From assembly GCA_963693365.1 (NCBI GenBank), contig CAVNZM010000009.1, positions 3,968,001-4,032,000 on the forward strand: a DNA stretch of 64,000 bases, in the 5' to 3' direction. The position numbers and the translations under genes are program-made. The notes under the pieces were generated by a model that saw nothing but the letters and a program-made list of their open reading frames with translations, did no database searches and was not told the DNA's origin. The DNA is from Amoebidium appalachense. Its lineage: Eukaryota; Ichthyosporea. Of this stretch, positions 1-18,731 are shown piece by piece (the first letter of the stretch is position 1; every line of letters starts with the position of its first letter).

Positions 1-245
1 CCCCCCCCCCCCCCCCCCCCCCCTCCCCCCCCCCCCCCTCTGAGTTCCTGCCCATTTAGGAGCCAGATAGAGAGAGAGCCAGAGATAGATATAGAGAGAG
101 AGAGAGGGAGAAAGTGAAAGGGAGAGAGAGAGAGATAGAGAGAAAGGGAGAGAGTGTGTGTGATTATGGGACGGTGATCCAAGATGCTCTAGCTACAAAG
201 TTAATCCTTTTGAATCGGTGAAGTAACACCATTGTGTTTTCCCAG

Positions 246-6827
<6,582 letters not shown>

Positions 6828-7093
6828 GTTTTGTACACACCACGCCAGATGCGTGGCGCAATCAACTTCACGTGTACTTTTTGTTATTAGCTTGGTTCGA
6901 ATGGTGTAACCTTATTGTAACATAGATAACATGCTGGTGTATGAATGTTATGCATGTACATACATTATGACGTGCGTCTGATAGCACAGATAACATTACG
7001 TGTATCATACTGTTAACCCTGTAAACAACAGTGTGTGTACCATAATTATACGTTTGATATCCGAATGATATAAATGGTACCTGTGGTATCCCG

Positions 7094-7099
7094 AATAAA
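7094..7099 (+). promoter_or_regulatory. Candidate poly(A) signal AATAAA downstream of the transposase
   Basis: AATAAA lies about 270 bases after the stop codon at 6827 in otherwise unremarkable AT-rich DNA. Sequence match only. Confidence 0.35.
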
Positions 7100-7239
7100 C
7101 TGTGCGAAGGCCCATCATCCGGGTATCCTTGCAGCATCAGCCATTAAAAATAGCCAATCAAAGGCCAGAGAGCAATTGGAATAATGCTGAGAATCCCACA
7201 ATTGGATTGGGCGATGGACTTGGTAAGGGTCGAATCAAA

Positions 7240-7560
7240 TCGCGAAGGGCCGCCAGGTCCGGAGCCCGGAGCACGGCGCCCGGCCCGCGCGGGGTCTGGG
7301 GGGACGGGGTCCGGGGGGGACGGCGTGGGGCACGGCGCCCGGGGTCCGGGGGGACGGGGTCTGGGGGGACGGGGGTGGAGTGGACGGTCGCTAACCCCGG
7401 GCCGCCGGGCCGGGCCGGGCCGGGGGGGGTGGCTCGCGGGCCGGGCCGGGCCGCCGGGTCCCCGGGTCCCCGGGCCCCAGGCCTAGCGGCCTAGGGCCTA
7501 TGGCCCAATAGACGGGCCTGCGGCCCGTTAAGGCCTTCGGCCCGACCCGGAAAACCTTAC
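7240..7560. repeat. GC-rich imperfect tandem block
   Basis: A sharp compositional island: repeated GGGGTCCGGGGGGACGG / GGGTCTGGGGGGACGG motifs (7290-7385), CGGGCCGGGCCG runs (7405-7455), and short GGCCTA/GGCCC palindromes (7475-7545). Open frames here are low complexity. No gene seen between 6828 and 8362. Confidence 0.75.
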
Positions 7561-7769
7561 AACCAACCCGAATATCCAACAAGCCAAGTGAAACTTGGAC
7601 TAGTCACGTGGCCTGGTAACTTTGAGATCACACCACACCAAACCATCTCCGATCCGATCGCGATCAATCTATTTCCCACTTCCCACTTTTCCCACTTAAA
7701 ATCGAAAAAGAGAAAAAAAAAGAGACAAAACAAACGATACAGCATTACCCACTTCTAAGTGGGAAAGTG

Positions 7770-7990
7770 GCCAGAGAGAGAGAGAGAGAGAGAAAAGAGA
7801 GAGAGAAAAAAGCTAAGTCTACACGAGAGAGAGAGAGAAAAGAGAGAGAGAAAAAAGCTAAGTCTACACGAGAGAGAGAGAGAAAAGAGAGAGAGAAAAA
7901 AGCTAAGTCTACACGAGAGAGAGAGAGAAAAAAAAGCTAAGTCTACACGAGAGAGAGAGAGAGAAAAAAGCTAAGTCTACACGAGCTAAG
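7770..7990 (+). repeat. Minisatellite, GCTAAGTCTACACG plus (AG)n unit
   Basis: Five copies of GCTAAGTCTACACG (roughly 7812, 7857, 7902, 7936, 7969) separated by GAGAGAGAAAAGAGAGAG-type spacers. Period 45 bases in the first copies, then shorter. A sixth, partial GCTAAGTCT closes the array near 7985. Confidence 0.9.
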
Positions 7991-8004
7991 TCTTGACCCG
8001 GGCA

Positions 8005-8185
8005 GGGGGGGGGCAGGGGGGGCAGGGGGGGCAGGTGAGGCACGTGAGGCAGGGGGGGCAGGAGGGGCAGGTGAGGCACGTGAGGCAGGGGGGGCAGGGG
8101 GGGCAGGTGAGGCAGGGGGGCACGTGAGGCAGGGGGGCACGTGAGGCAGGGGGGCACGTGAGGCACGTGAGGCAGGGGGGCCGGG
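8005..8185. repeat. Tandem GGCACGTGAGGCAGGGGGG array
   Basis: Short imperfect repeats of GGCAGGTGAGGCACGTGAGGC separated by G runs. The palindrome CACGTG (an E-box/G-box core) recurs at least six times in about 130 bases. The array lies just downstream of the stop of the minus-strand gene ending at 8363. Confidence 0.85.
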
Positions 8186-8362
8186 GGCGGGGGGGGGGGG
8201 TTTATTTGGAATAACAGGGATCTGTATATACTTCACGGGGTTTATTTTAGCATACAATACGGGTATAACAATTCCCAACCCACATATTCTGATCAACATC
8301 AATGATCTAAATTCGAGCATATAAATTCCAAAAGGTGAGTGTCGGTTTTTTCTATATACAGG

Positions 8363-9373
8363 TCATTCATCCTCGGTATGATCGGATTGTACATTCATAT
8401 TTGGACGGAAAAGGAGAGAGGGACGAGATGTGTTATGGTACACAACCAGAGATACACCATTGTCGTCATCACCACTATTTTCACTTTCACTTTCGCTTTC
8501 ACTTTCACTCTCGTCGCCTGACTCGCAATAGGCAAATGTACGCACACGTTCCAAACGCACATGTTCCTCCAAAGACTCCATCTCCACATACAAAGCAAGA
8601 GCATCACCACCACCACCACCACCCAAATCGTCACAACTACTCTTACGTCGTTTGACGGAGTCGCCAGAACCGCGTCGGCGAGGCAGACCACAACCAAAAT
8701 GACACTCTTTCGGCTCGACGTTGTGATATCGCTTCAGACGCTGTTCGTTGTTGTACACGTCGCTTGTGAGTTTGGATTTCTGTGCCTGTAGCACTTTAAT
8801 CTGACGAGAAAGGGCCCCAATCTCGTCCTTCTTCTGGGTATTCACGGCGGAGGTAAGGGCATACAAATACGAATACTCGGCCAACACACAACTGAAAACC
8901 TTCTTGTCTTCATCGGTCACAGGCCACGGGTCTTGGTCGTATAGAGCACTGTCACGATATGTCATGAACGCGATGCATTTGCCAACAACGTCATCCCAAT
9001 CAGCTTTGTAGGAGCCATGTACTTCGACGTCGGGCGAAAAAATAGAATCGGCATCGATTTTTTTCAAACACAACCGGAAGTCACGAACACCAATTGTTGC
9101 TATACCAGAGGTGTCGAGGGTGAGATGTGCACAAACGTCGAGCAACTTATCCAACAAAAAATCATATTCGTCAATCGAATCGACGACAGTTTCGTTAGTC
9201 ACCGCGAGGACCTGTGCGTGACGCCACAATCTGGCAAGGGAAGGCAGGGAAATCCGCATGTGGCTTTGCATGCTCGGGTCACGCTTGTGGGGGGGTCTTG
9301 TTTCCAGTGCATCAAAGAAATCAATAATAACCCGAAAAGTCCCGGAGACACGAGCATAGCGAATAGAAGCCAT
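8363..9373 (-). CDS. Unknown single-exon protein, coiled coil plus Ser/Glu-rich acidic tail
   Basis: Uninterrupted 336-codon frame from ATG 9373 to TGA 8365-8363. I chose this start (MASIRYARVSG) because the only longer option (ATG 9454) runs into the tandem-repeat array upstream. Seen: a mixed globular N-terminal half with balanced composition (residues 1-170), a heptad-like stretch around residues 185-225 (DEIGALSRQIKVLQAQKSKL), a Cys/His and basic patch (CHFGCGLPRRRG, then VKRRKSS), a six-Gly run, and an acidic (ES)n stretch near the C terminus. The basic patch could be a nuclear signal (inference). I do not recognise the family. Unlike the recognisable genes in the window it has no introns, so it could be recent, mobile or transferred. 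Confidence 0.6.
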   Translation of the reverse strand: MASIRYARVSGTFRVIIDFFDALETRPPHKRDPSMQSHMRISLPSLARLWRHAQVLAVTNETVVDSIDEYDFLLDKLLDVCAHLTLDTSGIATIGVRDFRLCLKKIDADSIFSPDVEVHGSYKADWDDVVGKCIAFMTYRDSALYDQDPWPVTDEDKKVFSCVLAEYSYLYALTSAVNTQKKDEIGALSRQIKVLQAQKSKLTSDVYNNEQRLKRYHNVEPKECHFGCGLPRRRGSGDSVKRRKSSCDDLGGGGGGDALALYVEMESLEEHVRLERVRTFAYCESGDESESESESESENSGDDDNGVSLVVYHNTSRPSLLFRPNMNVQSDHTEDE

Positions 9374-9453
9374 TGTGAACCCGTTAACACGAACGATTCC
9401 AAACGGGCTTAAAAACACAATCAAACACCGAAATTTTGTGTCGCTACATGTCA

Positions 9454-9905
9454 CGGTTCGTAGACGATGGAAAACAGAAAAATAAGTCTCTTCTAAAAAA
9501 AGGACGCTTAAAACACGGCTCGTTCACGATGGAAAACAGAAAAAAAGTCTCTTCTAAAAAAGGACGCTTACAACACGGCTCGTTCACGATGGAAAACAGA
9601 AAAAAAGTCTCTTCTAAAAAAGGACGCTTACAACACGGACGCTTACAACACGGCTCGTTCACGATGGAAAACAGAAAAAAAGTCTCTTCTAAAAAAGGAC
9701 GCTTACAACACGGACGCTTACAACACGGCTCGTTCACGATGGAAAACAGAAAAAAAGTCTCTTCTAAAAAAGGACGCTTACAACACGGACGCTTACAACA
9801 CGGCTCGTTCACGATGGAAAACAGAAAAAAAGTCTCTTCTAAAAACGGACGCTTACAACACGGACGCTTACAACACGGCTCGTTCACGATGGAAAACAGA
9901 AGGCT
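9454..9905 (+). repeat. Nested minisatellite, 60/75-base units built from a 15-base subunit
   Basis: GGCTCGTTCACGATGGAAAA starts at 9517, 9577, 9652, 9727, 9802 and 9877 (a diverged first copy near 9454). The unit grows from 60 to 75 bases by doubling of the 15-mer GGACGCTTACAACAC. All periods are multiples of three, so both strands stay open; the plus strand would encode repeats of NRKKVSSKKGRLQHG. It sits directly upstream of the minus-strand gene at 8363-9373. Whether it is translated is unknown. Confidence 0.95.
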
Positions 9906-10213
9906 TCTGCGACGCGAAGAGTCCTTATAAACATCTGCATTAGCGCAACCACCAAAACGAACCAATGCGCATCACGTAGGGTTCAACTCAGCAGAAACAT
10001 AGCCAATTAAAACAATGCTTTAATTTCGCTTGGCCAATTAGGGCTCGCCTTTAACGTTTTTTGGAGTGATTATTTCGTCTGGCCAATCAAGTGGCCTCGT
10101 GTTTCGCTTTGCAAAAAAAAAAATAAAGTTCACCGAGTGAACAACCAACCAAACCACGCAAAAAGCACGCCACCACACATGCTTCCCATTATGGTGACTA
10201 CCGCGGCGTTCGG

Positions 10214-10380
10214 GACCAATCAGATCAGCGGTCAAACCACGCGAACCAATCAGATCAACGGTCAAACCGGATGGACCAATCAGATCAACGGTCAAAACAC
10301 ACAAACCAATTAGATCAGCGGTCAAACCGGGCGGACTAATCAGATCAGCGGTCAAACCGGGCGGACCAACCAGATCCGAT
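10214..10380. repeat. 30-base CCAAT minisatellite, six copies
   Basis: Units start at 10214, 10244, 10274, 10304, 10334 and 10364 with core ACCAATCAGATCAGCGGTCA. Most contain CCAATCA, the NF-Y type CCAAT box. More CCAAT boxes follow at about 10005-10090. The rest of 9930-10640 shows no gene; a minus-strand open frame across the array is only a shadow of the repeat. Confidence 0.93.
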
Positions 10381-10645
10381 TTAGATACGGATCGAAAAAA
10401 AAGGCCCAGGCGGTGCTGTGAAGGGTCGTATCGCGCGACAGACACAGGCTTCCTCTTTTTATTGGTACAAGTGCACAATGTGGCCTTGGGTACATCAGCA
10501 AACTTCATCCGGCATCCGAAACCCATCTTATATATCATTTTGATATATGGCATACCAAACCCCACCCTAAATACGTCAAAAAGAGCCTGACAAGATATCA
10601 TAGAATTCCCGGATAGAACCCATCAGATCCCTATCAATGATATCT

Positions 10646-11145
10646 NNNNNNNNNNNNNNNNNNNNNNNNNNNNNNNNNNNNNNNNNNNNNNNNNNNNNNN
10701 NNNNNNNNNNNNNNNNNNNNNNNNNNNNNNNNNNNNNNNNNNNNNNNNNNNNNNNNNNNNNNNNNNNNNNNNNNNNNNNNNNNNNNNNNNNNNNNNNNNN
10801 NNNNNNNNNNNNNNNNNNNNNNNNNNNNNNNNNNNNNNNNNNNNNNNNNNNNNNNNNNNNNNNNNNNNNNNNNNNNNNNNNNNNNNNNNNNNNNNNNNNN
10901 NNNNNNNNNNNNNNNNNNNNNNNNNNNNNNNNNNNNNNNNNNNNNNNNNNNNNNNNNNNNNNNNNNNNNNNNNNNNNNNNNNNNNNNNNNNNNNNNNNNN
11001 NNNNNNNNNNNNNNNNNNNNNNNNNNNNNNNNNNNNNNNNNNNNNNNNNNNNNNNNNNNNNNNNNNNNNNNNNNNNNNNNNNNNNNNNNNNNNNNNNNNN
11101 NNNNNNNNNNNNNNNNNNNNNNNNNNNNNNNNNNNNNNNNNNNNN
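10646..11145. other. Assembly gap (500 N)
   Basis: Exactly 500 N bases, the usual placeholder for a gap of unknown size. Features on each side may not be truly adjacent. Confidence 1.
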
Positions 11146-12440
11146 ATTATACAGCTATGGACCTGGTACTGAGGTAGGAACAGCGCGGCTCCAGCACCAT
11201 CGACGAAGAGTTCTCTTGAACGTTCGATTACGTAATTGCTTTCGCGTTAGTCTAGGGGTCGATGAGCAATGAGTTTAGGTGGAAAGCAAGGCTCATGAGT
11301 GAATACCGTTAGAGCAAACAGCATAGCTATTTACAATAAAAATTATGCTATTAATTATTATATAGAAATTATTTTTTTAAGAACAAACCATTTGCCACAG
11401 CCAGCTGCCTAAGACATAATCACGCATCCCGATCATGATCATGATCACGCGCGCATGCGCATGATGTCAGAAACCGTGAAATCAATGGTACAGCCTTGCT
11501 GTTCTTCTATTTAGATGTAATTACGGCCCGTACAAAATAGTAAAACAGACCCCAAAAAGAGAAAGAGAGAGAAGAAGCTCCAGGCCCCTAAAGATCATCA
11601 CCCATAAAAAAAATTGCAAAAAAGCCAATAACATTACAACTTCGAAAGCACCGCCAGGAGGACCAATCACAAGCTAGCAGCCAGTGCCCGACTCCTTTGA
11701 TTGGCTGACGTTTGTGGCCTGTGTGAAAGCAACGACCAGTACCATCCGCAAAGCCCCCCTCCGCCTAAACCCTGTCTTGTGTTGTTAACCGCACCACAAG
11801 TTGGAATATATATAAATAACGGATATAATTAAATAATACTCTAACGGTTTTGTGAGATTTCAGTTGAATAATATAGATGCTATAGGTAAATCTGTAGCCG
11901 GTTGCGATCTGCAGCCGTCTATAATTTTTACATCTCATGGTAATTTCAAGCTTGCGGTTTGGGGGAGAGGGTTAGTGTCTAATCGTGTGAACAAAAAAAC
12001 ATCATCTTAACATTAACTTGTGGTGTGCTGTCCATCACTACAAGCATTAACTAAGTATGTCGACGGCAATAATAGACACTACAAAATGTCACCATTACAA
12101 CGACGATATGATATACATATCGACAATATATTCGTAATAGTCTGCAATGACATTTTCAGGACATATCGATGATACAAGGGAACAACTTGTTAAATACATT
12201 AACAATGGACACACGTAAACTAACCTATTGCCAGTAACTGTTTATTACATTGATACGGTGCAGTATTCTGCAACTGAAACCACCTCTATGACAGATACAA
12301 CGGATTAAGACATTTCTGTGAGTGTGTGTGTGTATGTTGTGCGTGTGTTTTTCAAGGACAGGGGGGGGGGAAGGAAGGGGGGGGGGGAGGGAGGGAGGAT
12401 ATATACTTGGTCCTGAGTTTGAGGTCTGGGTCAGTGCGCT
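11146..12440. other. AT-rich stretch without recognisable gene
   Basis: No open frame with recognisable or balanced composition on either strand. Contains a CCAAT/ATTGG pair (about 11665 and 11700) and a short palindromic GATCATGATCATGATC run near 11430-11445. Confidence 0.6.
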
Positions 12441-12508
12441 TCAGGTTGCCGAAGTACACGACAGCTTCTTGAATCTCATTGTCAGTGACGTCCCCCCAGG
12501 AACTCTTC

Positions 12509-12557
<49 letters not shown>

Positions 12558-12910
12558 CCTTCTTGAGCGTGACGGCGATGGCCTTGATGAGGCGCTGGCC
12601 AGGGGGTCGTTCTGGATGTTCGCGCCGTACTTCATGAGCACCGTGGCGTACACTGTCACATACACCGGATCGGTCACGGGATGCTTCCTCAGCAGCTTTG
12701 CCTGCATTGAAAGGAAAATTTGAAAAAAAGGGTTAATAAGAAGGTTCCAATTTGTATGGAATAAAGATCCATTAAAGACATACACATGCGTTAATGATTT
12801 ATTCTTTGAAGTGAAACAAGGAGTCAGATGGGTTTTGGGTATGCTACAAAAGTCAGGTTGATCATGGCTCATACTTCTACTGCTGAAAGGGGTTGGCGGT
12901 GTGATGTAGT

Positions 12911-12963
<53 letters not shown>

Positions 12964-13226
12964 TAATAGGGTATACAACGTTAACAAGGAGAGACAATTT
13001 GATGGGCGATGGGTGATGGGGGGAAGGAGGGGGGTGAGGGCCTTACCACTGTACTGTTCAGCTGCATAGTGGCGTCATCATCCGATGACTCGTAGTCGGT
13101 GGACTCGTCAGAATTCTTGACCTTGGTCTTCTTGCTGGGGCGCTTCCTCTCATCATCCGAGGAGGGCAAGCGCTTGGTGACAGAAGCTCTGGTGAATGAC
13201 GAGATGGTGGCCCTCTTGGAAGGGAT
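12441..13226 (-). CDS. Hypothetical multi-exon gene fragment with Ser/Asp-rich, NLS-like segment
   Basis: Two exons joined in phase 0: about 13226-13047 (donor GTAAGG), encoding a basic/acidic stretch with KRLPSSDDERKRPSKKTKV then NSDESTDYESSDDD, and an exon from 12701 (acceptor AATGCAG) encoding AKLLRKHPVTDPVYVTVYA and more. Coding then appears to move by one base (QRLIKAIAVTLKKD fits the next frame) just before a C run on the coding strand at 12556-12511; after it GKSSWGDVTDNEIQEAVV follows in yet another register. The C run may be an intron, an expanded codon tract or an assembly artefact. An upstream open stretch at 13533-13153 with VHHMVEGHINSYNEAELTPL may be a further exon. Family not recognised; the basic cluster suggests a nuclear protein (inference). 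Confidence 0.45.
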
Positions 13227-13533
13227 CTACTATGTCTTCAGCGAGCGCCAACAATTGAATTCTAACCCTTCGATATGCCTTCTGGCAACAGCTATGTGTT
13301 TTTCGATGGCCGAACTTTTCAAACAGAGGCGTCAACTCTGCCTCATTATAGCTGTTGATATGCCCCTCCACCATATGATGCACAAAGGTGGTGCACCGGC
13401 CTAGGTTGATATTTCCCTTAAACATACTTGTATTTGTAAGTGATAAGCTATGTTCGATATAAAGGCTTTTAAAATGCACTGAGCATATGGTTAAGGAAGA
13501 GCACAGCCGCTGTTTCGGCCCGGTTGAGATCAT

Positions 13534-14398
13534 TATGGTGTCAAGCGAATGATCATGAGTAGGTTTTTTTTTTAAAAAAAAAAATAGGTAGAAGCGTCAA
13601 CGCACGGACCCAGGCTGAGCCAACGTTGGTTTTCACGGAGTGGGCCGCAGCAGCTGCCAGCTGCCAGCTTTTGCACAAGCTGCAGCTGGCCGCCCAAATA
13701 GATGATTGTGCCGAAACACCAATCATATTTCAGAATATATAAATGCCTTGTATAGCTACTGATATATGACGAATCATACTACGAGGCTATTATATTGGAC
13801 ACATAATAGCCAAATACGGATCGTTATTTGCTGTTGTCAGCGAATAGAATGAATCTTATCTCAAGTTATCCCAGCCGCTTAGCTTCGGGAACAACAACAG
13901 ATCGAGATACATTTGTACAACACGTAGGGCTCCCTTTCTCGTATCCGATCTACTATGAGTTTCGCTACTCTGAGTTGTGTTGTATGGACTTCATTAGGCT
14001 ATACGACTGTACTACAGTACTGTGTTTCGACCATTCGAGTCGTCCATTTTCGACCACCCACCATGAATGATCTAATAATTATAAAGCCACGTTTGAATGT
14101 GCAACAGTAAGCTGTGTTGAAACCCCTGGTTTCTGAACTACATTCCCTTGTGTGAGCCCAATGCTCCTAGGCGCACTTAGATTCATGCACTAAAGCTGCA
14201 GGTTGCATCTTGCCCAAAGCTGAGCAATGGACCAGTCTACATGTTCAGGTTGCACAGTTACTTGTTCTCGTCTACTGCTCTCTTTTTCTAAGCTGATTGA
14301 AACGACATGCTACAAGTTGAGACCACGTCCTGTCTGCAATGGCCTATCGCATTGCCATGGATGCCCTGAGAGTCCGGTCAACCTGCTTGTTATGCCCT
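13534..14398. other. Intergenic, no supported gene
   Basis: Unique-looking sequence with a GCAGCTGCCAGCTGCCAGCT run near 13648 and a few ATTGG/CCAAT motifs. Short frames on both strands show no recognisable domain. Confidence 0.5.
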
Positions 14399-15760
<1,362 letters not shown>

Positions 15761-15949
15761 CCATCTCATTCGCCATCTTAGCTTGGAACACAAAACCGCT
15801 TCCCCTTTTCTAACACACACATACACACATTGATACATCCACGTACATACAAACAGACACATACACACGTGCTGGCCACGCGCACACACGCAGAATGTCC
15901 AATGGTTGACCCGGAGAGTTTGTCTGTGTATGTGGGTGTGTTTGTGGGG

Positions 15950-15956
15950 TGTTTGC

Positions 15957-16004
<48 letters not shown>

Positions 16005-16880
16005 GGGGGAGGGAGGGCAGGTGGGGACACTATGGAGAGATACAGGATGGGGGGGGGTCATATGAGAGACGGTGAAAATTGGGGGGAACTGGGGGGCTGG
16101 AGGAAGGGATAGGATAGGAGCGTAACACAGTGCGAAGCCTCTTTTCTGTTCTTTCTTTTTTTTTTTTTTTTGGAGGATTCCGAAGGGAGGGGGAGGGGGG
16201 AGAAGGAGGGGAGTGTACAGGAATTGCGGGGAGGGGGGAAGGGGGGGCAGATTGTCGGGGTGATACATTTTTGTTTTTTAAGGACCTTTTTTTTTTGGGT
16301 GGGGGGGGGGAGGAGGGGGTAGGCACAGCTGGGGGCAACCAGGATGTGACAGGGAGAAGGCAATGCGGGCGGGGAGAGGGGGGGGGGGGGGGGGGGGGGG
16401 GTGGGGGGGGGGCTTGGGGTTGGCAAAGGGTGGTAGGTAAGAAATGGTATGGGCACGTGGGGAGAGGGGAGTCAACGTGATGGTTGTAAGTTGGGGAGGA
16501 GGGGCATGGATGAAGAGGGGCAAGTGGGAGGGGTTTAACACCTTTAATCTAATTGTTGCACCCATGTGTAACACACACACACATACACACGCACACATAC
16601 ACACACACACATGCACACACACACACACACACACAAACACACACACGCAAACACCGTGACACCACACACACATACACACACACACACACACATACACACA
16701 CACACACACACACAGTACACCACACAGACACACACACAGACACACACACACACACACGCACGCACACACACACACACACACACACACCGTGACACCACAC
16801 ACACACACACCTGGAGACAGGCTCTGGGCCAGCACAGGCATACATCGAAATGCACGCACACACAACCACACACACGCGCG
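15950..16880. repeat. G-rich then (CA)n-rich simple-sequence block
   Basis: (GT)n plus G run at 15955-16003, G-rich imperfect DNA to about 16510 with T runs near 16150 and 16290, then CA-rich DNA 16571-16880 containing CACACACCGTGACACCACAC twice (about 16651 and 16785). No gene seen. Confidence 0.9.
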
Positions 16881-16885
16881 TACGC

Positions 16886-17025
16886 GCATGCACACCTGTG
16901 TACAAATACAACAGCCACAAGCGTTTTTACTAATTCACTCAACATTATATAACTCAATTCTTCTCTGACACAAATACCATCATGCTTTCAAGGGTGTGTG
17001 CTTGTCAGCACTTACAGCTTCACCA

Positions 17026-17077
<52 letters not shown>

Positions 17078-17115
17078 GGGGGCTGTTCCTGGGGAATGGC
17101 CTCTGCAACACTTTG
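16886..17115. repeat. Duplicated block, copy 1
   Basis: Begins GCATGCACACCTGTGTACAA and ends in GGAATGGCCTCTGCAACACT with an internal C run (17026-17075). Repeated at 17484-17696. On the minus strand it contains TTGCAG before an open segment and, after the C/G tract, GGTGAAGCT followed by GTAAGTGCTG, a good donor. It may be an exon of a gene now duplicated or decayed. Confidence 0.9.
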
Positions 17116-17427
17116 CATAATCTTTGTGTGTGCTTTACGATAGCATAAATTGCATTTGTTGTCCATCGTGATTGTGCACTTTGCACTCTGTAACACCAAA
17201 AATAGGCAACATGTACACAGCTGTGTTGGGGGAGGGGGGAGGGGGGAGGATTCGACTATCTCAGGTGGTAAAGAGGAGGTGAGGATGGGGGGGGGGGGGG
17301 GGGGGGGGGGGGGAAGGATCATGAAAGTCGGCATTTCGTGTCGATATCAGGCGGCAAGGAATTACGATTACAGCCATACAGTAATTGTACTCGAAGCGCT
17401 GATTGAAAATAGGCCTAATGAGAGGTG

Positions 17428-17623
17428 TTTCTGATTTGTAGATAGACCTGGTTAATCATGGGGATTTGTGATCTTAAGATCGAGCATGCACACCTGTGTA
17501 CAAATACAACAGCCACAAGCAATTTTACTAATTCACTCAACATTATATAACTCAATTCTTGTCTGACACAAATACCACCATGCTTTCAAGGGTGTGTGCT
17601 TGTCAGCACTTACAGCTTCACCA

Positions 17624-17657
<34 letters not shown>

Positions 17658-18004
17658 GGGGCTGTTCCTGGGGAATGGCCTCTGCAACACTTCGCCAATG
17701 GGGGGGGGGGGGGGGGGGGGGGGGGGGTTCTAGTTGGTAGGTAGAGTCTGACCTAATTGGGGGTTTCGAATTTGTAGCTGTAGGCTGATGAGGGGATTTC
17801 TGGTTGTAGATAGAACTAATCTACAAGGCGGTTTTCTGTTTTGTAGATAGACCCGGTAACAGGCGGATTTTCTGATTTGTAGATCTAGATAGACCTAATG
17901 GGGAGTTTTCTGATTTGTGGATATCGATAACCCTAATGAGGGGTTTTGATTGGTAGGTAGACGTAATATGCATATGGTGGGGTAGACGTAATATGTGGGT
18001 GGGT

Positions 18005-18043
<39 letters not shown>

Positions 18044-18170
18044 TAGGCCTCATTTGGGGGAGGGGGGGGGGGGGGGGATGATCTAATTATATTAGATATA
18101 GATATTCATCTGAGAAAGACTCTTCGCTAATTGGCCCAGGTGCATTTCTAATTTGTAGATAGACCGAACG
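17428..18170 (+). repeat. Diverged minisatellite, TTCTGATTTGTAGATAGACC unit
   Basis: At least seven degenerate copies of the unit (for example near 17430, 17780, 17826, 17868, 17905, 17945, 18148) spaced by roughly 35-50 bases, interrupted by the copy-2 block (17484-17696) and long G runs (17700-17727, 18007-18042). Confidence 0.7.
17484..17696. repeat. Duplicated block, copy 2
   Basis: Second copy of 16886-17115 in the same orientation, with few substitutions outside the shorter C run. Same minus-strand donor-like GTAAGTGCTG. Confidence 0.9.
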
Positions 18171-18249
18171 AGGGGCCTCTTGGTGCATAGAGAGATCCTA
18201 TGAGGGCCCCGGGAAGGGGGGGGGGGGGGGGGGGGGGGGGGGGAGGGGA

Positions 18250-18618
18250 AATAACCCCGCGGATGAACCGTCACGCGCAATCGTTCCGAGTCCCAGGGTG
18301 GCACGGGTATTGAACATCGACAGACAATCAGCTATCATCCGTCATTATGATAGGGTGCTAGACCGATTTGTTGGCTGGTGTAAGACTACCCGGGGTATCG
18401 ACCGGTGCGAAAATGTCTGGGTTATTGATGAGCTTCTAAGCAGTTATGCTGCAGAGCTGTATCATGATCCAAGACCTTCACGGCTGCACAATGGGCTGGC
18501 CCACTGTCGAACGGTTTTGGCGGCCATTCACCACTTCTATCCAAGATACTATATGGATGCGTTTGTCAGAACCGAGGATGCACTCAGTGTGTGGGAATCA
18601 GAATTACTCCAGTGCTAA
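18250..18618 (+). pseudogene. Tyrosine-recombinase retrotransposon remnant (RNase H end plus recombinase N-terminal domain)
   Basis: Open frame beginning right after a G run. First residues NNPADEPSR match the NPADxPSR end of RNase H in many retrotransposons. After about 20 residues comes a helical segment with LDRFVGWCKTTRGI, then IDELLSSYAAELYHD and RLHNGLAHCRTVLAAIHHFYP, resembling the SAM-like core-binding domain at the N terminus of tyrosine recombinases. The order RNase H then recombinase is that of DIRS/Ngaro-type elements. The frame ends at TAA 18616-18618 before any catalytic R-H-R-Y domain, and no reverse transcriptase is seen upstream, so this is a fragment. Element class is inferred from two motifs and their order. 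Confidence 0.6.
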
Positions 18619-18731
18619 TTATTATTTTCCTACACATACGGCCAAGCCCGGGTGAGTACACTGTAGAGCTCTGAAACACAAAGGAATTCACAAAGCTTTA
18701 AAACTATCACAAAAGCAAGTTAGGTAGATTT

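Noticed and set aside
7100-7494. Arg/Gly-rich open frames in the GC island
   Set aside because: Composition follows the tandem GGGGTCCGGGG and GGGCCGGGCC repeats, and frames overlap in several registers.
10038-10601. 187-codon minus-strand frame with LTADLIGP repeats
   Set aside because: The repeat is the 30-base CCAAT minisatellite read in frame; the rest has no recognisable domain, so evidence for a gene is too weak.
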